Under the pieces are notes generated by a model, which made no database searches, had not been told where the DNA came from, and saw only the letters and a list, made by a program, of their open reading frames with translations. This document shows positions 10,641 to 21,714 of a stretch of DNA of 64,000 nt, in pieces; the first letter of the stretch is position 1, and every line of letters begins with the position of its first letter. This DNA is from Paratinospora sagittata. Taxonomy: Eukaryota; Streptophyta; Magnoliopsida; Ranunculales; Menispermaceae. The position numbers and the translations under genes are program-made. The stretch is from assembly GCA_035771175.1 (NCBI GenBank), contig CM069611.1:18363366-18427365 (forward strand), written 5' to 3'.

Positions 10641-11610
10641 ATATGTAAAACACTAGATATTAAATTTAAGAAAATACCTTTAGATGTATCAACTAGGTGG
10701 AATTCTACATATTTAATGTTAGACGTTGCTATTCAGTATGAGCATGTGTTTAATAGTGTCTAATTATTTTAATCATAATGCTCCTACTTGCATAGATTGG
10801 AAAAATGCACATTTAATTCAAAGAAAATTTGAAGCTTTTAATATTGTAGTAAATATGTTACAATAAATAAATTTCTTTTCAAATAGCCAATATTTCATTA
10901 CAACTCAAAGATCTTATACAAAATCCACAAACTTTTAAAAATGGTAATAAATTGAGATCAAAGTTTGATAAGTATTGGGGTAAAATACCAATTATTTTTT
11001 GTTTGGCTACTTCAATGGATCCTCATTATAAGTTATCAATTTTAGAAAAGGTTTTAAAAATGATGTATTGTGATATATCTCTTATTGACATGAAAGATAT
11101 TAAAAAGATTATGGTTGATATGTCTCAAAAATATATACAAAAGTTAGGAAATAATCAAATAAATAATTCAATTCCTTCTAGTTTAATGCCAACAAAACTA
11201 AATAAAGTATCAAGTTTATTATCTAAAAATAATACAAATTTTAAACAATCATCAATTGCAACATTAGTTAGATAATCCTACCATTGATGTTGATATTTCT
11301 GATAATTTTAATATATTAGATTGGTGGAATTCTCATAAACATATATGTCCAATACTTTCTATTATGGCTAGAGATTTATTGACAATTTCTATTTCTACAC
11401 TTGCTTTAAAATTAACATTTAGTTCACGAGGAAGGGTAATTCATGACTACAAGACAAGATTAAAGGAAGACATAATTGAAGCATTGATATGTTTAAGGGA
11501 TTGGTATTTGGGAGATAAAAAAAAATCAATTCCACACTTCTACACTATTACCTTCAGATGAAGTAATGAAGGGCGTTGACGAAGAAGAAGAAGAAGAAAA
11601 ACTGTCTTAA
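10641..11610 (+). pseudogene. hAT-1 transposase C-terminal half (RICESLEEPER-like)
   Basis: Fragments in order: IPLDVSTRWNSTYLMLDVA (RNase H-fold core of plant hAT transposases), a shifted segment with CIDWKNAHLIQRKFEAF, then MRSKFDKYWGKIPIIFCLAT with SMDPHYKLSILEKV (10952-11275), and the C-terminal dimerisation region WWNSHKHICPILSIMARDLL with GRVIHDYKTRLKEDIIEALI up to about 11561. The usual SESAFS motif before GRV has become LKLTFS. Stops and shifts show it is dead. The N-terminal BED finger and the left terminus are missing; E1 lies where they should be. The strand runs toward the 3' end at 14030. Confidence 0.82.
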
Positions 11611-11866
11611 TATTTTATTTTTTATAATTAATAGTTGACTTGTATTTCATATATTTTAGAAATTACATTTTTTTACCAATTTGTAAACACTTCTAGTAAT
11701 TCTTTTAAGTCACGAAGAAAATTTGTTATGTTAATTTCTTTGTAATCTTTTTTTTACTCCCTCGAAAAAATCTTCTATGTTACTTAAAATTAAATAAATA
11801 TAAATAACATTCTATTTTGCAATATCAAATTTTGTTCAATTTAATTAGCCAATCTCTTAGCCCGCA

Positions 11867-13774
11867 TGTCAGGACCCCTTCACAAACCCCTAAGGCATCC
11901 TGACCGACATATGAATCTAACAATCCTCTCCCTCATAGAACCATTAGATCCCTGTTAAGCCTCAACCGAGACTCCGGTAGAGTCTCCCCTATAAATTGAG
12001 CATCTCACACAACTCAAATTACCTGATAGATCATCCAACAAACATATACATATCATATCCATCAAAATATATCATCATTCAGTCTATTAAAGTTCAACCT
12101 TGTTAACATCAAATAGTATTTGTCTATCCAATACATCCATGTATTAATTTCAACCATCTACTTAGTTATCCAATACATCACATACATATCATAATCAAAG
12201 CATATATAATAATGCAATTTAAAATCCATCATCCATCTTTATTCAAGTAGGATGACAAGTGTCCCAAGGCTATATTGTATATATAACCAATTGTAAAACA
12301 CTTTCAAGTTGATTACTCAACTTGAGGTCACATATCATCTGGTACAACTTGAATACTTCCGTCAATGGCAGTGAATTATAAGGTCCATTCAATGGTCCAA
12401 TGTAAGTATTCCATGACTTTGTTAAAAGTCTAGCCCGATCTCCCCCAAGGCATAGACTCAATACTAATCACAGAAAACTACATAGTGGAACAATAAATGA
12501 TGACTTCTATTCAACCAACAAACGACATTAAAACACACATTTAATTCATAATTAGTAAGTTTATTGGAATAAGAGCTCCAATTATTTCCTTATAGGGAAT
12601 TCTCAACCTGCTAGGGGAATGTCCAAAAATCATCTTTCCCAAGAAAAATCAAACCAATAACAAATAAAGGGTTTTCATCCATGTCCACATCATGCAATTC
12701 CAAATAAAACATACATGAGTAAAAACATTCCAATATATATTGGATGACATAAATGAATAGCAAGATTGAAATTCTACTCACAACCAATGCTTGAATATTT
12801 TCCACACTATCAATTTACTCCACACTCTTATTCAAACCTGCACATATCATTATGTCCACATCAATACTATTACCCACAATTTCCTTTTACTCTAATAACC
12901 AACTTAATACATTTTCACATAAAAACCCCCAATGTTTCACCATTTCTACCATGGAAAATTCACCAATTTCCCATTTGAACTCAATTACAAATCATACTAT
13001 GTTAGAAATAGTAGAAACCATCAATTAAACCAATTTCCTACATGTTTCCAAATTCAATTTCCCAATTTTCAGCTAAGTCAAACCTCAAATTCGAGTTGCT
13101 TAACTATGCAACCTCAAATTTGATGTATGAACCCTAAATAATAATGATTTCTAGGTAATTTGGGTTAGGAAATACAAATTCCACCATTTCCAACGTTTTT
13201 CCAACAAAAAGCATCAAAACCCTAAGTTAGAAATCATCCAAATCATCACCTATTATGAAATTTATACAGTTAGAAAGGTTTCTTTTGCACTAATTAGCAA
13301 TTTCATGGAGAAAACACTTACTTTCACGTTGGTTCGGTGAAGATTTGCTCCGGAACCCACTTTTCTCCTTTCCCTTTCTCTTCCCTTTCGGTCTTGCTGA
13401 GCAAGTGAAAGTTGGGTTAGGTGTTTTATTTCGTGCACACCGACCCACCTACTTTTATTAAAAAATCAGATTTTAATGGGAGGAGCGGACTTCTCCCAAC
13501 CAGGAGCGCGCTTCTCATGGGTTCCTGAGAATTTTGTTCTATGGTTTATGCAAGGAGCGCGCTTCTCCACTTAAGAAGCGCGCTCCTCCCTTTTCCTAAA
13601 AATTTCCACTCTGGGGTTTTTGCAAGGAGCGCGCTCCTCCTATTTCCTCCCCCAATTGGTCTCCCAATCAAATTTACACTATTAAATACACATCATACAT
13701 CACAAAACATACAATACACATCATTAAAGCAAAAAGTTTGAGGGTCCCATTTTATAAAATTGAGGGTCGTTACA
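11867..13774. mobile_element. Solo LTR (1908 bp) with perfect CCGCA target duplication
   Basis: Starts TGTCAGGACCCCTTC and ends GAGGGTCGTTACA, so it has TG...CA termini. It is flanked by CCGCA at 11862-11866 and 13775-13779. No coding domain, PBS or internal sequence is present, which fits recombination between two LTRs of one element. The sequence on both sides is 3' non-coding DNA of hAT-1, so it inserted into that element. Family is unknown; the TGTCAGGACCCC start resembles plant gypsy LTRs. Orientation cannot be fixed. Confidence 0.85.
13480..13642. repeat. Cluster of GGAGCGCGCTTCTCC-type palindromes
   Basis: Five copies of the imperfect palindrome GGAGCGCGCTYCTCC or its complement (about 13484, 13501, 13554, 13574 and 13626) lie near the right end of the solo LTR. 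Each core GGAGCGCGCTCC is self-complementary. They are GC-rich in AT-rich surroundings. Confidence 0.75.
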
Positions 13775-14030
13775 CCGCAATTTAAGTCGGCCCACTATCT
13801 TGACCCGTAGTTCTAGCCCATTTGACCCGTTTATTTGGCTCATGGGTGAAGCCCAACCTAGCCCATTTTAGATGTTAAACGAGTTATGAGTAAGGCTGAA
13901 CTAGTGATTTAACAAATTAGCCCAGCCCAACTCAATTTAATAATGGGTCGGGCTAGCCTGATCCAATTTTTTTGTCGATCTTGTTAGGTTAGGGTTGGGT
14001 CGGGCTAGGCGGCCCATATTGACACCCCTA
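13775..14030 (+). mobile_element. hAT-1 right terminus
   Basis: After the solo LTR and its duplicated CCGCA, the sequence is rich in GCCC/GGGT words (AGCCCAACCTAGCCCATTTT, TGGGTCGGGCTAG) and ends GGCGGCCCATATTGACACCCCTA. The complement TAGGGGTGTCAATATGGGC is a typical plant hAT terminal repeat. The expected 8-bp duplication would be GACTTGAT (14031-14038), but the left end is outside or lost, so it cannot be confirmed. Confidence 0.7.
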
Positions 14031-14260
14031 GACTTGATGATCTATTTAGAAAAATACATATGGATAACCTTTCCCAAATTTACAATGATAGCTTTCCTTT
14101 GTATACTTCATTTAAGGACATTTGGAACAAATTAGAAGCACTTTATGATAACTCTTTGTAACTTGAAGACTTTTTCATGAAATCTCATTCTATTCAGTCA
14201 TTTAGATTTTTTATTAGTGAATGCTTCTTATAGCTACATCTTGAGTTGGATGGGGGGATA
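14031..14260 (+). pseudogene. Copia scraps: gag-like fragment and polypurine/LTR start
   Basis: A reading with SFKDIWNKLEALYDNSL matches the 'DIW..LE..Y' region of copia Gag. It is followed near 14244 by GGATGGGGGGATATTAGAGT, which looks like a copia polypurine tract and LTR start. The pieces are not in the order of a normal element, so this is rearranged debris. Confidence 0.4.
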
Positions 14261-14404
14261 TTAGAGTATTTATATATATTTTATATAAAATGTGTTATTC
14301 CCTTTTGTGTTCATTCTTTGTGAGGTAATGAAGCCCTAGCACCTTTTTGGTTTCTTTTTTGCATTAGTCATAATTTTAATAAGGAGCAATTCTATACTTA
14401 TTTA

Positions 14405-14978
14405 TCATTTTATTTTCTCTCTCAACAAAGAATTTGAAATGAAAGATCTTGGATATATATTCATTTCTTCTCAAGAACAGAAGTAGCAAAATTCTCTCAC
14501 GGTCTAGTTTTAAACCAATGATAATATGTTGTTGACACATTGTAAACCCTTCTCTATACCTTTGATTCTTCGTACCACTAAAATAAATGACACATTGTTT
14601 TCTAATCCTAGTTTTTAAAGAAGCATTGTAGGGGGCTTATAATATTTGATGTTCACTCCCCCTGATATTGCATATAATGTTAAGTTTGTATGTCAACAAT
14701 ATGAATCAACCCATTGTTTACCACTTTTAACTTGTTAAACATATACTCAGATATGTTCATGGCACTTTAGATTATGGTCTCTAACTATTCTCCTATCCTA
14801 TAACAAATCTCTACGCTTTTGTAGACTTAGATTATGGAGGTTGTTTGCTCATAAGAAAATTCACCACTTGCTTTTATATGTATTTTCTTAGATCAAATTG
14901 TCTTTTTATTTGCTAAGAAGCAACCCACAGTTGACTGAACAAGCATAGAAGCTGAATATGTTGAACCAATTATCCTCA
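14405..14978 (+). pseudogene. C0: decayed copia RT end and RNase H
   Basis: Across frames the translation shows NKEFEMKDLGYIFISSQEQ (end of copia RT), then MNQPIVYHF, LVKHILRYVHGTLDYGL and finally KKQPTVD followed by SIEAEYV, the conserved start and end blocks of copia RNase H. Stops are frequent. The match stops right after the TEAEY-type motif, exactly where the LTR of C1 begins (14979), so C1 probably inserted here. The remainder of C0 is not visible. Confidence 0.65.
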
Positions 14979-15331
14979 TGTCCCTTACGAGAATATGTCC
15001 CTATTATGAAAGACTTTGATGATTACAAAACTACATTTTGTTTATGATATTACTGCACATATGGCATATCTAATCTCACTTTAAGGTTTCAAAGATTCAA
15101 TGATGCATGGTGAACGTATTAAAAGATCTACGTGAAGACCATGATCGTTTGAAGATGTTTAGTTGTATGATTAGATTATGATAGGTTGTAGGACCCTCTT
15201 TGTTCTTTGATTCAGCAATATGCATGTTGCATGTTTTAATTGATCGGTTGCATATTCGATTTAATTCGGTTACATTATGTCTTATCGAGCTTTAATCGAG
15301 AAATCAAAAATCGTTTAAATAAAAGTCTCTT

Positions 15332-15895
15332 AGGACGCTAATGTTTTAGCAGCGCCCTCCTGGACTTGATGAGTCAGGACGCTGATAAAATATTAGGAAG
15401 CTCAAGGTTGAATTGAACTGATTAATAAGGATGCTTACTTGTTAGCAATGACCTTTCTTTTATCAACCTTTGAAAATGTTAGGACGCTGACTTAGTTTCA
15501 GCTCGCTGGCTCGCTGAAAGTTCTTTTGTCTTTAAGTGATTTCTATCTTTAAGGACACTGATAAGTTATAAGTTGAATAAATTATCAGGATGCTACTTGT
15601 GTAAGAACGCCCTCATCTTTAAAATCAACTTAAATAACTTTCAAGACGCTTACCGTCTGTTAGCGCACTTAACATTGTTTTAAATTTGTTTTTAATAGTT
15701 CAGAACGCTTACCCTTGAGAAGCGGCCTCGTGTGTCAAAATGTTTTAAAACATTGCAGGGCGCTTACTGCTAAGTAGCGCCCCCATGATTTAAGTTATTC
15801 AATTGTCAAAATAAGTCAGGACGCTTACTATTTAGTGGGGTCCTCACTTCATTGTTCAGTAGGACGATAATGTTCTATGAGCCCCCTCAAAGGAA
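15332..15895. repeat. Hairpin array AGGACGCT...AGCGCCCT in the C1 LTR
   Basis: About eleven units spaced 45-75 bases. Each has AGGACGCT-like sequence, a 10-14 base loop and AGCGCCCTC-like sequence. The first unit is AGGACGCT at 15332-15339 and AGCGCCCT at 15351-15358, which pair at 7 of 8 positions. The array ends before AGGAACAAAACGACAAA. Two other LTRs of the family have the same array. Confidence 0.8.
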
Positions 15896-16619
15896 CAAAA
15901 CGACAAAAAAGATATTTTGTTGTTTTGACATTACAATTATTTTTGTTAACTTTGTTAGCAACGTACAAATACTTTTTATGAACTTTTCAGAATTGTGCAA
16001 CAACTTTTTCAGAACTTTTTAAACGTTCTAAAACTTCGTCAGAACATTCCTCTTTCATGAAAGGATTAGATGATTCAGGAGCTATCACCTTAATATGCAT
16101 TAAGCTGAATCGATCTATTTCGGGAAAGAATGTTAACGTTATATTTGAAATAACCTAGAGCGCCAAAATCATCAAGTCCATTGTGCCTTTGTCATTCCTG
16201 TATATACGTGTTGCCTTAAAGCAAAAACAAACTACTAATAATATACGAAACTGATATTCATTCAAAACGTATTAACAGTTTTCGTTTGTGCTAAACACTT
16301 TTTGAAAGTTAGTCTTCTTTCACTTGCGCTTGATCTTACGATCTTTTGAAAGAAAAACTTAAAGTTTTCTGGGTTGATTGATCTTCATCTTCATTATTTT
16401 GAAAACCCACGGAAGAAGACAAAAACTATTTGAACTTGTGTTTAGCATAAACTTCATCATACATATTTTGCTGAATTTGTGACTATAGAAGGTTTGATCC
16501 AAAGCGTTGTAAGTATCACTTTGATTTCGAGTAAAGGGAATCATATCTCATCTTGTATTCAGTTTGTGGTGACTGGTAAGTCACTAAATTAGAGCAAGTA
16601 TTGCTTAAAGTTGTAAACG

Positions 16620-16775
16620 GTCTTCTCACACCTGTAAGTTGAGAATAGGTTCTCTCTCACCTGTAAGTAGAGAATAAGTCCTCTCACACCCGCAAGTTGA
16701 GAAATGGTCCTCTCACACCAGTAAGTTGAGAAATGGTAGTTCTCACATCCGTAAGTTGAGAAAGTGTACCGGTTT
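16620..16775 (+). repeat. Short tandem repeat in the C1 LTR (CACCYGTAAGTTGAGAA)
   Basis: Five copies of a 33-37 base unit, TCTCACACCNGTAAGTTGAG plus AA and a spacer, with small changes. The solo LTR at 39490-39660 has four looser copies of the same unit. Confidence 0.75.
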
Positions 16776-17018
16776 GATCTTCACCCGTAAAAAGGTCCAT
16801 AATGGAGCTTGAACAAATCCTAACCGAGGAGGTTAGGTTGTGGATGTAGGCGCGGTCGAACCACTATAAATCTTGCTTGCATTGTCTCATTTAAATTTAT
16901 TGTATTTGATTGTTATACTTTGTTTAATTTGCTTTCATTATTCCACACAATTTTAACAACGGTTAAAATCTACTTGGTGTCCAATTCACCCCCTTCTTGG
17001 ACATATCTGGGCCAACAA

Positions 17019-17030
17019 TTGGTGTCAGAG
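17019..17030 (+). other. C1 primer-binding site
   Basis: TTGGTGTCAGAG follows the LTR end CCAACA by one base. It matches the 3' end of initiator tRNA-Met (copia consensus TGGTATCAGAG) with one change. It primes minus-strand cDNA synthesis. Confidence 0.75.
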
Positions 17031-17064
17031 TAGGTTAAACGTCAAAGTATCTAACCATCTTTGA

Positions 17065-18670
17065 TTGAGTATGGAAGGACAAAACAAAAGAAGCACTTAT
17101 CTCTCAGGTGAAGGAAACTCCACCAACCGACCACCAATGTTCAAGGGAGAAAACTATTCACACTGGAAAACTACGATTAGGTACCGCCTTAAAGCCCAAG
17201 ATCTTGAGATGTGGGATGTTGAGACATACAACTTTCCAATGCCTACTAAAATAGTTGACGATGCTATTGTGCCAAAGGAAATAAATGAATGGAGTACCAA
17301 GGAAAAGAAAAAAAGAATTATTGAATAACCAAGCCGTAAATATTTTGTTTTGCAGTTTATCAGTCGAAGAGTTCAATAGAGTTAGTGCATGTGAAACCGC
17401 TAAGGAAATCTTGAATAAGTTAGAGGTTACCCACGAAGGAACTTTGCAAGTTAAAAAGGCAAAGCTCTAACTGTTAGTTGAAAAATATGAGACCTATAGG
17501 ATGAAGGCTATTGCTCGGTTTACAACGAACATCAATGCGATGCAGAACCTAGGAAAAATCTATGACCAAGAAGAAACTGTTACAAAGTTTCTAAGAGGCC
17601 TACCCAGAGCATGGGAACCCAAGGCCACAACCATTGAAGAAGCCAAGAATCTGGCTGAATATACTTTTGATGAACTATGCGGTTCATTGTTGGTTCATGA
17701 AATGAAGTTGAAAGATAAGATGGGCCCGGTCAAAGTTGAGGAAAAAGAAAATAAATTTATTGCCCTCAATGTTGAAACTGATTCTAAAAATGATTTAGAC
17801 TCATAGGATGACATGGCTATGTTGTCTAGAAAGTTTAACAAGTTGCTTAGGAGAAAGAGCAAGAATAGCTCCTACTCAAGGTTCCACAAAGGAAAGAAAC
17901 CCAAGTCTAAACCTGTATAGTTAATTTGTTACTGTTGTAACAAACCAGGTCATGTAAAGAGCGAATATCCCACTAAATATAAAAATAACTCAAGCTCAAA
18001 TAGAAAGGACAAGAAAGTTCTCAAAGCTACATGGGATGATTCAAGTTCAAGCGAAGATAAAGCGGATTCAAAACACACTACAACACTGTGCTTAATGGCA
18101 AGCACCGAGGTAAAATTTGAACCCATTGACAAACTTAATGAGCTTTATGCTCATATTCAGGAACCTAAGACAAAACTTAGTATAGAGACGAAGAAAAATG
18201 AAAAGCTCAACCATAGTCTTGAAGAAGCTCTTGTGGAAATAGAATTCCAACAAGAAGAGCTAGACAGAATGTCACTAGACAATGAACAACTTAAGAAAGT
18301 TGTTAGGAAATTATAAATTAAAAATGAAACTCTTATAAAGGAAAAAGAAGACCTGAACTACACTATGACTAAATTCACAAATGGTCAAAAGTTTTTTGAC
18401 ATGATGCTAGGATCACAAAGATGTGTATTAGACAAAACTAGCTTAGACTATACTCATGGGTCAAAACAAAAGGAATACAATACCTTACTGACCAAACGAC
18501 CAACATGCCAAAAATGTCATAAGGAAGGTTATACCTTACTTAGATGTAATGTCTTAAGTAGAAAGAAAAAGAAATATGCATGGATTGAAAAATCTATTCT
18601 TACTGAAGCTAACGTGCATGGACCCAAACTTGCATGGGTACCAAAATCAAAAGTATTTTATGTTGTGTAG
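17065..18670 (+). pseudogene. C1 Gag
   Basis: Likely start ATG 17071 (MEGQNKRSTYLSGEGNST) or 17065. It opens with NRPPMFKGENYSHWK, typical of SIRE-like copia Gag, then after frameshifts ETAKEILNKLEVTHEGT and TKFLRGLPRAWEPKATTIEE. A zinc knuckle near 17930 reads CYCCNKPGHVKSEYP with the last Cys replaced by Tyr. A Glu/Leu-rich coiled coil follows (18100-18316), then a second knuckle near 18508 (CQKCHKEGYTLLRC) with His replaced by Tyr. Gag would build the particle. At least five stops or frameshifts break it. It is followed without a gap by protease. Confidence 0.85.
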
Positions 18671-19030
18671 ATATGCAAAAATAAAGATATATGGTATCTA
18701 AACAGCGGCTGCTCAAGGCATATGACTAGAGATAAATCTAAATTTTTGAGCCTTGAAAAGAAGAAAGGAGGAAAAGTCACTTTCGGATATGACAACAAAG
18801 GTGACATTGAAGGCATCGGAACTATTGGTAACGATTTTCTATCCTCATCTGATGTATTTTATGTTAAATGGCTGAAGAATAATCTCTTGAGCATAAGTCA
18901 ATTATGTAACATGGGTTATGACATTTCATTTGAAGCAAATAGGTGCGTGTCAAGCATGCTGATAAAACTATTGCATTCGTGGCATCTAGAATTAAGAATG
19001 TGTATTGCACAAACTTTAATGACATGAAGA
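18671..19030 (+). pseudogene. C1 copia protease
   Basis: The active-site region reads WYLNSGCSRHMTRDKSKF. The copia motif is D-S-G-C-(T/S)-x-H-M, so the catalytic Asp is Asn here and the enzyme would be dead even without the stops. Downstream segments VTFGYDNKGDIEGIGTIGND and LKNNLLSISQLCNMGYDISF are standard for this family. The frame shifts near 18950 into the pre-integrase region. Confidence 0.85.
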
Positions 19031-19573
19031 AACAAAATGTAACATTTTTAAGTGCTATATCTTGTAATGATGCATGGCTATGGCATAAGAGATTAGCTCA
19101 TGTTAATATGGATAACATATCTAGAATTGTCAAACATGATCTTACAAAGGGTATTCCGAAAGGAACTTACTCAAATGACAAGGTACATGAACCATGTCAA
19201 CTTGGTAAGCATACTCGATCATCATTTAAGAGCAAGAGGCATCAATCAATCTCTAGAGTTCTCGAACTGATTCACATGGATTTTTTCAGACCAACCAAAA
19301 CTCAAAGCTTAGGTGGAAAATCATGTGTTTGTGATTGTTGATGACTTTACTCGATTCACATGGGTATTTCTATTAGCTCATAAATCTAATGCTTGTGAAA
19401 CATTTATAAAATTCTGCAAGAGTGTCAAAAATGAAAAGGGTCACAAAATCAACATAATTAGGAGCGATAGAGGTGGTGAATTTGTCAATAAAAATCACGA
19501 AGAATTTTGTAACAATCAAGGTTACACTCACCATCTTTCAACCCTAGGACACCACAACAAAATGGTGTTGTGT
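19031..19573 (+). pseudogene. C1 pre-integrase and integrase core, truncated
   Basis: The pre-integrase zinc region has WLWHKRLAHVNMDNIS and HEPCQLGKHTRSSFKSK (H-x-H and C remain; the usual second Cys position differs). The integrase core has VFVIVDDFTRFTWVFLLAHK and IIRSDRGGEFVN, containing the first two catalytic Asp residues. The segment with the catalytic Glu is cut: homology stops at about 19573, where Athila-type non-coding DNA starts. C2 (61005-62015) is a close relative and shows what is missing. Confidence 0.85.
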
Positions 19574-21078
19574 GAGATCTCAAAATATATTATTTAAATT
19601 AGAACTCTATAGGAAAGTCTTTCACGCCACTCTTTACTAATGTAGATCACACACCATTCATAATCAAAAGGTCTTTCACAGGTTGTAATGCAAGGCTTAG
19701 GTTCAAAAGTAGGAAAAAATATGAAAATTGTAGCTCAAAAACACCCTAAACAATTTGATTAACTGCTAACATCCACTACATTACATTTGAAACCAAAACC
19801 CCATTTTCAGTGCATATATCCTCTGTAAAATTCAACTTTTCATTCACTCCCCATTCTTTTGTTTACTTCTTATCATCATTCATTTTTTCTTTCTTTCATA
19901 GAATGCTACACCCTCAAACTTATTTCTTTTCAACACATAGATGTAACACCCTTTTCTTCTCTTTTTCAATTTCTTTTCTTTTTCAATATAACTCATAAGA
20001 AAACTTCACAAATTTATGTATTTTTTTTTTCTTTATCACCTTTTTCTTCACTTTTTTTTTTCTTTCCCATTGTTCTTCTTGCAAATAATAATACTCCAAC
20101 TTGATCAAAGTGTTTAAGGTACATAGGTTGAAAAACAAGGAATTTAAACATAACAAGCTCAAAGTTCATGATGCATATGTAACAAAGAAAAAGATATTCA
20201 ACTCCAAATGGGAACTATGGATATAATAAAAAGTAAGGTAGGCTATTTGGCTCAAACTTTTTCAAACATGGCCTATATCATCTTCCTCATGGTGTGTTTT
20301 TTAGGATGTCGCCTCAAGAAGTGATCAAACTTGTTCTAGAATCCCAAGAGATCTAAAATATGACTTAGCAAGCAAAAGTCCATTGTCAACAATCTTAATT
20401 TAATGATCAAAACCATTCACAATTGGTTAAGTCTCTCCAACATAACATAACAAAAATGGATCAAGCACACAGACATATAGGTACTATCTACATTCCCCTA
20501 TCGTTTCATATCTTTGAAGTGTTCTCATGTCATTGGCCTTCCATAAGTAAGTCTAAAAGTCTAAAAGAATGTGATTAACTAACCTAAAGTAATGCACACT
20601 AGCAAACTAACCATGACAAAAATTCAAAACTCTCCCCCCAAACTTAAAGCGAGCATTGTCCTCAATTCAGGACATACATAAAGAAAAACAGAGGCAATAC
20701 AAAAGAAGAGATTTTAGAAAAACCCCCTTAACCCATATGGGTGAAGATCTAGTATGATGCACTCCAATCGCCTCTCCTAGATGCTCCAAGAAGACCCCCA
20801 AACTTGCTTTAGAACCTAGAAAGGAAAAGAAATGAATATGTCAATGGTACGAAACTCAAATCTATACTACAATGACTAAAAACATAAAACATATAAAATA
20901 AGAAAACTCCAAAACTGATGGGTTGCCTCCCAACAAGCGCTTGGTTCAAAGTCCTCAGCCCGACTTCTTCTTTGTTTCTTTAAGGTGGATTATCAAGAAG
21001 CACGACCTCTTCATTCCTTTCATCTTGGCCCTTAAATTTTCTTAACCGTTTCTTGACTGAAGAAAGAGATCCATCTTT
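19574..21078 (-). other. A1 3' non-coding region
   Basis: No credible gene. On the minus strand it contains GAGGACAATGCTCGCTTTAAG then TTTGGGGGGAGAG (about 20630-20670), a well-known Athila/Tat signature downstream of pol, and the GGTTGCCTCCCAACAAGCGC block in plus orientation (20925-20945). A pyrimidine-rich stretch covers 19850-20090. The rest is AT-rich. Confidence 0.6.
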
Positions 21079-21660
21079 TCACTTATGCTCAATCATGGTA
21101 CTCAACAACTTTTCTTCTTCAACATTTGACATCAAATATAGGTCCTTCCACACCAAGGGAGGATATTCATCTAAATTCTCTACTTTTTCCACATACTGCT
21201 CCAAGGCATCTTTCGATGTAGGCTTCTCAAAAGTAGCACACTTATCAATTACCCCTTTGACATCAATTCGGTTGCTAGTATTCTTCTTCTCAGGAGCTTT
21301 GGGCATATTGTAGATCTTAAACAACACTTGGTCATCATTAACCCTCAAGGTAAGCTCACCAAGTTCCACGTCTATCAATGTTCTCCTAGTAGCAAGGAAT
21401 GGTCCCCCAAGTATCAAGGGAATGTCTCCATCTTCCTCAATATCCAATACCACAAAGTCAACCTAGAAAATGAACGTATCCACTTTCACTAAAACATCTT
21501 CAATGATACCCCAAGGATATTTAAGAGACTGATCCACTAATTGTAAGGAGATAGTGGTGGGCTTCACCTCACCGAGCCCCAATTTCCTAAAAACAGAGAG
21601 TGGCATTAAGTTAATGTTTGCACCTAAATCACATAAAACATTATTAAAATTCAAAGTACC
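21079..21660 (-). pseudogene. A1 Athila-type protease
   Basis: The active site reads VLCDLGANINLMPLSVFRKL (D-L-G-A variant used by Athila elements), then KPTTISLQLVDQSLKYPWGI, a stop at about 21460, and MVLDIEEDGDIPLILGGPFL followed by RRTLIDVELGELTLRV. Protease would free Gag units. The open part continues as an acidic segment up to 21079, where the RT normally begins but is absent. Confidence 0.82.
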
Positions 21661-21714
21661 AATGGTGCAGGGAAAAGTAAAACTCCCTGGAGCCTTTAGC
21701 TTTTAAGGTAGCTA

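Larger units (their letters stand above)
14979..17017 (+). repeat. C1 5' LTR (about 2 kb)
   Basis: Starts TGTCCCTTACGAGAATATGT and ends CTTGGACATATCTGGGCCAACA. It aligns along its length with the solo LTR 37772-39878: both start TGTYNYCT, share TTTGATGATT near the start, the GGACGCT hairpin array in the middle, and ACCCCC(C)TTCTTGGA before CCAACA. The right boundary is set by the PBS. Left flank is CCTCA. Confidence 0.82.
14979..19573 (+). mobile_element. C1: SIRE-like Ty1/copia element, 3' half missing
   Basis: Order on the plus strand: 5' LTR (14979-17017), PBS, gag, protease and the first part of integrase. It breaks off at about 19573, in the integrase core just after the segment encoding QQNGVV. 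RT, RNase H and the 3' LTR are missing. Gag with a coiled coil and two zinc knuckles plus a long (about 2 kb) LTR suggest the SIRE/Maximus lineage. Stops and substituted catalytic residues show it is dead. Confidence 0.85.

Noticed and set aside
12766..13123. Open frames within the solo LTR
   Set aside because: Short, AT-rich and Asn/Phe/Pro-biased; LTRs carry no gene and no domain is seen.
19810..20104. Ser/Phe-rich open frames right of C1
   Set aside because: They follow from a T/C-rich stretch in the Athila 3' non-coding region.
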